64,000 nt of DNA from Eurosta solidaginis (lineage: Eukaryota; Arthropoda; Insecta; Diptera; Tephritidae). The DNA is taken from contig NC_090319.1 of NCBI RefSeq assembly GCF_040869045.1, positions 279,221,693 to 279,285,692 of the forward strand, read 5' to 3'. The notes under the pieces were generated by a model. It searched no databases and was not told the DNA's origin. It saw nothing but the letters and a program-made list of their open reading frames with translations. A program made the translations under genes and the position numbers. Position 1 is the stretch's first letter, and every line of letters begins with the position of its first letter. This document shows positions 55,621-64,000 of this stretch, piece by piece.

Positions 55621-56981
55621 TTAAAGCTCAGGCACGGGACTATATATTCAGTTTGCCCAATATTAGATGGCGCTTTACTGCTATGGCCATATGGCCTGCA
55701 CTTAAGCTGCCCGATGAGAGAGTTTGGGTGATAGTATCCACGAGCATTCTAGCATCATCTACCTCGTATACAGTGGCACGGAGGCTTTCTTCGTTCTCTC
55801 TTCCACATGGAGTTTCCACGACAACCTACTATCTAGTATAATTGTTTGGGTTATTATTGTAATATATTTCCGGGAAAATTGACTGGAACTATTTCGGAAT
55901 TGCTTGGGAGAGCATCCCACTTAATTTAACTGCTGATGTTGTCTCATACAAATTTCTGGTTCAATTTTAACCTCGAATAACTTTCAAAAAACATATATAT
56001 ACGCGCAATATCATCTTCGATCTTTTTTCTATATCCTATTTCCTTTAGGGGTATGTAATTCTCATCATTTAAGTAATATTATTTAAAACACTGGTGCACA
56101 TCTAATAAAAGCTCGAAAATTCCACATGCAATTTGAATGAAGAAAATGAATATCGCATTGAGGCACCCTTTACCATTCAAATTAAAAGCTGGAATTTTTA
56201 CAGGCGACATCTTTTGGTGTCGTTACACTATTACCAAAACCAAAAATGAAATTTTTTAATTTGGTCCACCTCTGTGTTCATGGATCGAGGTCCAGGCAAT
56301 TTTGGAAAACTGCGCAATACCAACTTACTTATCAATGACGCCTAATGAATATCTTTTCCCCTAATTCGAAACTTTTCATATCTACTGTTTTAAGTTTTGA
56401 AGATTTTAAACATTTCGGCCCACTTATCCTTTATAAATACCGCCCTTTAGCTAACCATCAAATTTAAATGTAAACATTTGTAGGCAATTAACACGCATGC
56501 CACCAACAACTTCCATTTTCATTTGCTGTCCTCCATTGGGTTTCCACTGCCACTTCTACTTTTCTCTTATTTATAAGTGGATATACATATATTTTATCAC
56601 TTGATTGCTCATTTCCCTTTTGTTCAATCAACTCATGCCACTTTCGGAGGGACATTCTTACATGCCATATCTACATATATACATACATACATATACATAA
56701 ATACCTTCATTTCGTTTAGCTTCAATGCTACGCTGATTGAGTTGCTGGCACGGGTGGCGCTGGTTCGTCGCACAAGTAGGTGCCAAATCGTAATTTACAT
56801 GGATTTTTGTTCGATACCTGAAGAATTGAATTGAAATCCACAGCAAAGCTACCGCTAATGTATTGTAGATTATGCTAAATCCTTATTTTTATCCCTGCCT
56901 AAAGTCACTTTTGCACTCAAACACACGCATAATACAACATCACTTACACATACACACACATATATAAATATTAGCATAAAA
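55621..56981. other. No gene recognised (1.4 kb)
   Basis: The first ~250 bases may be further 5' LINE sequence in decay. Frames at 55528-55841 run against L3. CATA simple repeat at about 56674-56700. Confidence 0.4.
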
Positions 56982-57878
56982 CCCAGTAAAGATTTTTGTA
57001 AATTCTCAGTTTGAGATACATTTGAGAATCAGTCCATTTCCCACATTTCAAATAACCGTTGATAGCATTCTCAAGCTAAAAGGCACATTTTTAATATGGA
57101 ATTTTTCTTTATTTTCAAATTGAGAATTTTTGGATTCTCAAATTTTTCTCAAACGAGAATAAAGCGGAACGAAATGGAATCCACTGTTGTGCCACTTTCG
57201 GTAACCAAATTTATTATTTGCCTCACTTCACTTTTAACTCGTTTAGATTTATGCATAATGTTGTACAATATCACTGAATATTATTAAAATGTATAAATAC
57301 TTCCTTATTTTTCACTTTATGTCCAACTTCGCTCAATAAAATCGCTTGTTTACACTTCCAGCTAAAGTATGAAAATTAGAGATCGAAGATTATTAACGGC
57401 ACTATCGACGACAGTATCGATAGCATTGATGTAAAATAAGCATGTTGTACTATGTTTTATTTTATTTTTGGGTTTCATAAACACTTATTATATACTTTAA
57501 AATTTAGACACATTGGCGCTAAAAGTATTTACATTATTATTAACGAAAATCGATGGTTTTCAACCAGAATGGAACGAAATACAAGTATATCTCAAACCAT
57601 TCTCAAGTTGAAGAACAACGTTTGAGAAAAAATTGAGAGAATATCTAGCTTCAAATGATTAATAATGCTGAATATCAAACTGAGAATTAATGTTTTCTCA
57701 AACATTTGAGAGAAACAAATTTTCAAGTATATCTCAAATTATTCTCGAGTTGAAGATCGACGTTTGAGAAGTAGTCAAGAAAATATTTTGTTTCAAATGA
57801 TAAATAATGTTGAATATCAAACTGAGAATTAATGTTTTTCTCAAACATTTGCAATTTTTGTTTTCAGTGTTTGTTGGG
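56982..57878. mobile_element. U-family element U1 (897 bp) with a 142 bp tandem pair
   Basis: Ends are CCCAGTAAAGATTTTTGTAA and, on the other strand, CCCAACAAACACTGAAAACA, with AA on both flanks. CTCAGTTTGAGA and CTCAAACATTTGAGA phrases recur. A direct repeat of 142 bp begins at 57582 and again at 57724 (AAGTATATCTCAAA start, CAAACTGAGAATTAATG inside). No transposase frame. Confidence 0.65.
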
Positions 57879-57948
57879 AAGTGTATGTGTCGTATTCGCT
57901 CATGTGTGCGTCCAATCTCCCGCATCTTTTTTCAAAGTTCGTACTATA

Positions 57949-60415
57949 CCCAGCAAAAAATCATGCGATTAATCTTTGAAGAGAGTGATCTGCGATTGAT
58001 CTCTTTTGTTTTTATTGGGGTATAATTGATCCCCTCTAGTCCCTTTTGGGTACAGTTTGGATAACTCAGTTTGAAACTTATGTAGCAGATTTTAATAAAC
58101 AATGAAAAAAACGAAACGAAATGTGTAAAATAAAAAAAATAAATAAAATGGAATGGATATGAAACGGATTATTTCATAAATATCCGGAGCAGCATACCGA
58201 GCCTAATATACCAGTATCCTAGGTTTCATTATCGCATGATTTGTTTTTCTTATATCTTTCTACAATACCAATACAAACAAGTAAGGAAGTCTAAGTTCGA
58301 GGGAAACCGAACATTACATACCCAGCTTTACAATTGAAATGCTGTTGTTGTTTTGCATGCTTAATAGTGTTACAAGGCTGCACAATAATACATACACATA
58401 TGGCTCTATTCTGAACTATTTTTTCTTCCAGTTATGGCTCCCGAAACATAAAAAATTGCTTAATCATAAAAGGGGCAGTGCCACGCCCATTTTTTAAAAT
58501 TTGAAATGTTTCCTATTTATTGTTATAAATCCACTTGGAAAATGAAATACCATTGATATAAAGCTCGTTTTTGCAAAGATATTGCTATTTTAGACGACCC
58601 TTATAGAAATCTTTTATATACAAATGGGCGTGGTCCTTAACCAATTTCGTTAATTTTTCTTCAAAGCATATAGTAAAGACAACCTCACTGCCGAATTTTG
58701 TTACGATAGGTTTAACGATTTTTGATTAATAATATTTGTAAAATTGATGTTATCACAAGTGGGCGTTGCCACGCCCATTTTAAACAAATTTTTCAAATTT
58801 TTATCAAGAGTCTCAATATCAGTCCACTCGTCAAATTTCAACATTCTGGGTGTATTATTTACTAAATAATCAGGTTTTTGTGTTTTCCAAAATGTTATAT
58901 ATATAAAAAGTAGGCGTGGTTATCAGCCGATTTCGCTCATATTCAATACCAATCTATTCTGGGTCGAGGTAAGCTCGTGTACCAAATTTGGTGAAGATAT
59001 CTCAATATTTACTCAAGTTATCGTGTTAACGGACAGACGGGTGGCCGGACGGACGGCCGGACGGACGGACATGCTTCAATAACATTTTTTTCGATACTGA
59101 TGATGTTGATATATGGAGGTACATATATATCTATCTCGATTCCTTTATAGCTGTACAACCAACCGTTGTCCAATCAAAGTTATAATTTTTATTAATTAAT
59201 AGGTCTGGAGGCACTGCGACCTTTGCGCAGATCTATTGTGCAAATCAAAGTTATAAAAATAAAAGAAAAATATTGTATTATAGCTAAAAAAAAACTTATA
59301 AAATCAGTAAGAATTCTTGTATCTATCTGTCCGATAGCTCCCATAGAGGTAAAAAGAGGATCTGTCCGACAGTAATCAAACAGTTACAAAGGGGACTTGT
59401 CCGACATCAACCATTGTGGTACAAAGGGGACCTTCGAACAGTATCCCTTAGGGTATAAATCAGAATAGAAAAAGGATCTGTTAGCCAATACCCGTAGTGA
59501 TAAAAAGAGGCCCTGTCCGACAATGTCCGCTCAGGTTTTCTGCGCCAATTTATTGTTAAATCTTCTTTAGTGGCGTTGGTGAACTATGGTCAACTGTATT
59601 CTGGTAAAGGTCTTGTCCAATCCGACAACGAAAAAATATCAATCGCTTTAGCGATAAAGTTTTGTCGGAACCGAACGCATTTTGTCGACAATTCATAATT
59701 TGGCCTTCGGCTGGCAATGCCAAAGCGAGCAGTAAGGCGAGCGCACAAACACAAAAACCGCACAAGCCAACAAAAAGGAGCACTCGAAACAGAAGGCTCA
59801 GTAGCCATGCCAACGGCTATCGCAAAATTTGTAAAAATCAAAAAGGAATCCTCATTATCAACTTTTGTAATTTTATAATGTTCCGCCACTATCTCTGCTG
59901 CATTAACATTTTGCGGCGGATCATTAACACTTGCATTACGGTTCTGATTTTGGAGATGATTTCATTTTCAAATATAACCATTAGTCATAAATTTGCTCAA
60001 CTTCTGATTGGATCGAGCAAAATATTCTGTCACTGCATCAGGTAAAATTTTTCTTTTCTGCCTTTGGGTTATTGTTGTCGAGGTCAATACGCGTCTTTTG
60101 ACACAAGAAAGCATCCACTATTGTTAGAGTATCATTCTACTACAATTGGGGTTAAAAATGCGACTGGGCCTTATTTGAGTCCTTATTTATACGAAAAGGG
60201 GGTTTAGTCCTCATATGTTCCCATATGGGTACAAAGGAGATTGGTCCTATCGATCCCTTTTTGATATAAATGGGTACAATTAGTCTCTTCATAGGACTTG
60301 CTCAAACAAAAGGGAACAGTTCAAATCATACAAAGAGATCAAAACTGGCATTGGTCGCATACTCCTTTGCTACTCATCCCGTATTCATCCTAGACTAATC
60401 GCTTTTTTTGCAGGC
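57949..60415. mobile_element. W-family element W3 (2.5 kb), carrying nested Y3 and an unassigned segment
   Basis: The left end is CCCAGCAAAAAATCATGCGA and the right end, other strand, GCCTGCAAAAAAAGCGATTA, with TA on both flanks if the last base is a changed G. The tandem CTGTCCGACAGTA-type minisatellite lies at about 59320-59530. The right part (60190-60415) matches W1 and W2, including TCATAGGACTTGCTCAAAC. A GC-richer piece at 59545-60060 is not in W1 and carries frames of 85-127 codons on both strands with no family that I recognise. Confidence 0.68.
58277..59190 (-). mobile_element. Y-family repeat Y3, nested in W3
   Basis: The left edge ACAAGTAAGGAAGTCTAAG with hairpin GTTCG...CGAAC (58297-58314) is the family 3' end. 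The right edge is TTGTCCAATCAAAGTTATAA. Phrases CAGTGCCACGCCCATTTTTT, ATGGGCGTGGTCCTTAACCA and the GGACGGACGGCCGGACGGAC tract (about 59046-59070) match Y1 or the X layout. No gene; the frames are not shared with Y1. Confidence 0.72.
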
Positions 60416-61039
60416 TAGTGTTCACACACACATATATACAAGCAAACATATAACGACACTTTTCATTCTGCTGCCAATATTTTCTCTATTTCTTTATGTA
60501 TATGTATTGTGTGCTTATGAGTGTATTAATAACATTTGAGAAGGGTGTTTTTACTTTGGCTTTCAAATGCCAATAACACTTTTTTATTCATTTTAACGAT
60601 ATTAGATTTTTGTACAATATTTTCGATATCTTAAAGTTAAGCTACATATTTCAATTTGACACACATTTAATACAAACCACCAAAATGGAAATAATCATAT
60701 TTTTTCTAATTTTACTCACTGCTTGATGATATAATAACTTGTGTGCCTCATGAGATCAAAAGGTATTATTTGAAACATAAAGTTAATATCCAAGTATTTC
60801 GCTTCATTCCTTCAGTATACTAAAAAGTTATATTGGCAATATTCTCGGCTTTCTTTACGTTAGTAAGGTAACAGGTACAGTAGCGAATACGAAAACAGCA
60901 CTATCAATTTTTATGAAATTTGCTTAAAAAAAGGAAATATTGTATACAAACCAATTTCAAATGGATTTTTGGAAAAACTCGAAAAAATTTTAAGAATTTT
61001 TCAAACTTTTTTCTTAGATTTTTTTTCAAGTACGCAGTT
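60416..61039. other. No gene recognised
   Basis: AT-rich sequence with nothing assignable. Confidence 0.4.
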
Positions 61040-61395
61040 TGCAGCCGCCTGATGGTAGTGTGCTCCGCCTACCACACCGTATGCCCTGGATTCACACCCC
61101 GGGCAAAGCAACATCACAATTTTAGAAATAAGGTTTTTCAATTAGGAGAAAATTTTTCTAAGCGGCGTCGCCCATCGGCAGTGTTTGTAGCTAGCGTTCC
61201 GGGTGTATTTCTGTCATGAAAAGCTCACAGTGAAAACTAATCTGTTTTGCAGATGCCGTTCGGTGTCAGCATAAAACATGTAGGCCCCGTCCGGCCAATT
61301 TGTAGGAAAATCAAGAGGAGCACGACGCAAATTGGAAGAGAAGCTCGGCCTTAGATTTCTTCAGAGCTTATCGCGCCTTATATTAATTTTTTTTA
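61040..61395 (+). mobile_element. tRNA-derived SINE, family A, copy A4
   Basis: The head is GCCTGATGGTAGTGTGCTCC then TGGATTCACACCCCGGGC, with B-box one base off A3. The body keeps every block of A3 (CTAAGCGGCGTCGCCCATCG, TTTTGCAGATGCCGTTCGG, CATGTAGGCCCCGTCCGGCC, GCACGACGCAAATTGGAAGA) and ends TTATCGCGCCTTATATTAAT. It is close in sequence to A3. Confidence 0.85.
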
Positions 61396-61872
61396 TTTAA
61401 TTGTATAGCTCAATAAATTTTAGATTTAAAAAGTATTATTAAGGTCTCTCAAAATTTGCACTGATTTTTAACATTTTTTTTTTCGAAAGGTGTTTTGTAT
61501 TTCTTCCATAGCCTTGTTTTTTTATGAAAGAAAATCTGAAACACCCCTCGGAAAAATTGTCAATAATTAATGGGAATTGGGAGAGACCTAAAACTTGTAC
61601 TTTGCTAGTCTTAATATTAACATTTTCTCGAATTTTCCAAATTTTTTAAATTATTGAAAATAAAAAAGAAGAGATCGCGTGTTCGAATCGATCTCCAGGC
61701 CTAACAATAATTATTTAATCATTATTATTTTTATGATAAACTCTTTCTTTATTGAAAACATTTTTAAATTAGAATAGAAGGAAGAAACAATTTTAGAAAA
61801 CTGCCAAAGCTCGTTGTATTGGTCCATTTCGGAACTGCTAAATTCCTTCATCGGCGACGTTTAGGCGCCGCT
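61396..61872. other. No gene recognised
   Basis: AT-rich sequence without assignable features. Confidence 0.4.
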
Positions 61873-63678
61873 GTTATAACCATTCAGTTATCACCGCAGA
61901 GCTCACAGAGTATATTAACTTTGTTCGCATAACGGTAATCCGTAACGGCATAAACTAATCTAGATAGATATAGACTTCTATATATCAAAATGATCTGGAC
62001 GAAAAAGAAATTTATTTAGCCATGTCCGTCTGTCCGTCCGTCCGTAAACACGATAACGATAGTAAGTTTTGAGGTATCTTGTTGAAATTTTGTATGTAGG
62101 TTCCTGGGTACTAATCTCAAATCGCTATTTAAAATGAACAAAATCGGACTATAACCACGCCCACTTTTTCGATATCGGAAATTTCGAAAAACAAAAAAGT
62201 GCGATAATGCATTACCAAAGACGGGTAAAGCGATGAAATTTAGTAGGTGGGTTGACCTTATGACGTAGAATAGAAAATTAGTAAAAATTTGGACAATGGG
62301 CGTGGAACCGCCCACTTTTGAAAGAAGGTAATTTAAAAGTTCTGCAAGCCGTAATTTGGCAGTCCTCGAAGATATCATCATGAAATTAGCAAGAGCGTTA
62401 CTCCTATTTATATATGTGTGCCAAATAAAAATTCGCAAAATCGGATGACGAACACGCCCACTTTAAAAAAAAATCTTTTTTTAGTCAAATTATAAGAAAA
62501 AATTTAATATCTTTACAGTATATAAGTAAATTATGTCAACATTCGACTCCAGTAATGATATGGTGAAACAAAATTTCAAAATGGGCGTGTATCCGCCCTT
62601 TTTCATTTAATTTGTCTAGAATACTTTTAATGCCATAAGTCGAACAAAAATTAACCAATTCTTGTGAAATTTGGTAGGGGCATAGATTCTATGACGATAA
62701 CTGTTTTCTGTCGGCGAAATCGGTTGAAGCCGCGCCCATTTTTTACACACAGTCGACCGTCTCTCCTTCCGCTCGGCCCTTGACACGATAACTTGAGCAA
62801 AAATCGATATATCTTTACTAAATTTAGTTCACGTACTTATCTGAACTTATTTTATCTTGGTATAAAAAATGGCCGAAATCCGACTATGACCACTCCAACT
62901 TTTTGATATAGAAAATTGCGAAAAATGAAAATATGCCATAATTCTATACCAAATACGAAAAAAGGGATGAAACATGGTGATTGGATTGGTTTATTAACGC
63001 AAAATATAACTTTAGAAAAAAACTTTGTAAAATGGGTGTGACACCTACCATATTAAGTAGAAGAAAATGAAAAAGTTCTGCAGGCCGAAATCAAAAGCCC
63101 TTGGAATCTTGACAGGAATACTGTTCGTGGTATTTCATATATAAATAAATTAGTGGTACCCGACAGATGATGTTCTGGATCACCCTGGTCCACCTTTATG
63201 GCGATATATCGAAAAGGCGTCCACCTATAGACCTAAGGCCCACCCCCTTTTAAAATACGCATTAACACCTTTCATTTGATTCCCACATCGTACAAGCACA
63301 TTCTAGAGTCACCCCTGGTCCACCTTTATGGCGATATCCCTAAATTGCGTCCACCTATAGAACTATGGCTCACCCCCTTTTAAAATACTTATTAGCACCT
63401 TTCATTTGATTCCCATATCGTACAAACACATTCTAGAGTCACCCCTGGTCCACCTTTATGGCGATATCCCTAAATTGCGTCCACCTATAGATCTATGGCC
63501 CACTCCCTCTTAAAGTACTCTTTAATACCTTCCATTTGACACCCATGTCATAAAAACATATTCCAGGGTTACCCTAGATTAATTTTCCTACATGGGGAGT
63601 TTCCCTTATTTTGTCTCCAAAGCTCTCAGCTGAGTATGTAATGTTCGGTTACACCCGAACTTAACCTTCCTTCCTTGT
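61873..63678 (+). mobile_element. X-family repeat X4
   Basis: The start is slightly decayed (ATTCAGTTATCACCGCAGAGC). It has one block of each type (ACACGATAAC at 62046 and again near 62782), about four satellite monomers (63160-63590), and the closing stem-loop GTTCGGTTACACCCGAAC before CCTTCCTTCCTTGT. Structure and length match X1. Confidence 0.8.
63160..63590 (+). repeat. X4 internal satellite, ~4 monomers
   Basis: Units with CACCTTTATGGCGATATCCC, CACCTATAGAACTATGGC and TCGTACAAACACATTCTAGA. Here most units read GCGATATCCCTAAATTGCGT rather than the TCTCGAAAAGG form dominant in X3. Confidence 0.85.
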
Positions 63679-63689
63679 TATTTATGTTA

Positions 63690-64000
63690 AAGGATATTTT
63701 TGTTCGTTAAGAGGGGTTAAGTTAAGTTGAACTGGGCAGTCAAAAAAAACCTCACATAGATTAAATGTGTCCATGGTACTAAGACCATTTTTCAAATTTT
63801 GCTTCGTCCTCTTGGGAAACACTAGAGGTTTTCTAGAACCTAGCTGAATAGCTGCACCAAAATCTGACAACTCTGCCGCCCCTAAAATGGCTGTAGCCTT
63901 GACCTCGCGAGTGCGGGACACGAACACATCCTGCATCTGCTGTTACTGACGAAGCCTAAGTCATAAGCATGTGCCACCAGGAAGCTGCGTCCAAATAGTA
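63690..64000 (-). pseudogene. RNase H LINE 3' end (L4), cut by the window edge
   Basis: On the minus strand: KATAILGAAELSDFGAAIQL and KPLVFPKRTK match the region just before the end of L2 (LLGVIQLS, KLLVFTKRTE). The trailer CTATGTGAGG ... CAGTTCAACTTAACTTAAC ends near 63712. The Cys/His motif lies toward 63930-63980 but the frame is broken. More of the element may lie beyond 64000. Confidence 0.68.

Noticed and set aside
59556..60045. Opposed 85-127 codon frames as a possible gene
   Set aside because: Both strands are open in the same piece, no motif is seen, and it lies inside W3. I kept it only as an unassigned segment.
33..61395. tRNA-like heads as functional tRNA genes
   Set aside because: They are followed by repeated SINE bodies, occur in several decayed copies, and A/B boxes are imperfect. 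No free-standing cloverleaf was seen.

Overview
This 64 kb window is AT-rich eukaryotic DNA and looks like intergenic or intronic sequence from a higher fly. A tephritid fruit fly is my best guess. The guess rests on the insect TE families present, on the frequent CATA/TATG and (CAA)n simple repeats, and on my recollection of similar repeats in that family; it is an inference. I found no convincing host protein-coding gene, rRNA, functional tRNA or CRISPR array. Nearly everything recognisable is transposable-element (TE) debris. Almost all short open frames are chance frames in AT-rich repeats.

Layout, left to right. 0-5.7 kb: a tRNA-derived SINE scrap, a broken Ty3/Gypsy-type fragment (LTR, primer-binding site and gag with a SAP-like start, minus strand) sitting in a LINE reverse-transcriptase fragment, then a 490 bp foldback. 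7.5-13 kb: a dense TATCGAT cluster, RTE fragments, a solo LTR inside an inverted-repeat element, and the end of an RNase H-bearing LINE. 14.8-21 kb: a TIR element carrying a nested repeat, a CCCTGC-ended element (W1), the first long X repeat, and a LINE with a (CAA)n tail. 22-30.3 kb: a nest (M1 inside V inside W2), a hairpin-ended repeat (Z3), a hAT deletion derivative, and a second M copy in inverted orientation. 30.7-36 kb: a CR1/jockey-like LINE, the most intact frame in the window (239 aa, RTE-type C terminus) and another RNase H LINE end. 36.5-43.7 kb: a pogo/Tigger deletion derivative with both ends, a GGCCCGG-ended inverted-repeat element, RTE remnants and SINEs. 44-50.4 kb: a stack of X2, Y1 and X3, the last with about 15 copies of a 128 bp satellite. 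50.4-64 kb: more SINEs, foldbacks, LINE ends, U1, W3 with nested Y3, X4 and a final LINE fragment.

The interest is structural. (1) Three long noncoding repeat families (X, Y, Z) share an ACTTG-type end next to a stem-loop, and X carries an internal tandem satellite, a layout like INE-1/Helentron-type elements. (2) A set of CCC(A/T)GC-ended elements (M, U1, W) appears to make 2 bp target duplications. (3) Two inverted copies of M keep a 103-codon frame with a good splice-donor sequence 100% identical while their flanks have diverged. (4) A deleted pogo element still encodes only its DNA-binding half. No metabolic or regulatory pathway of the host can be read from this window.
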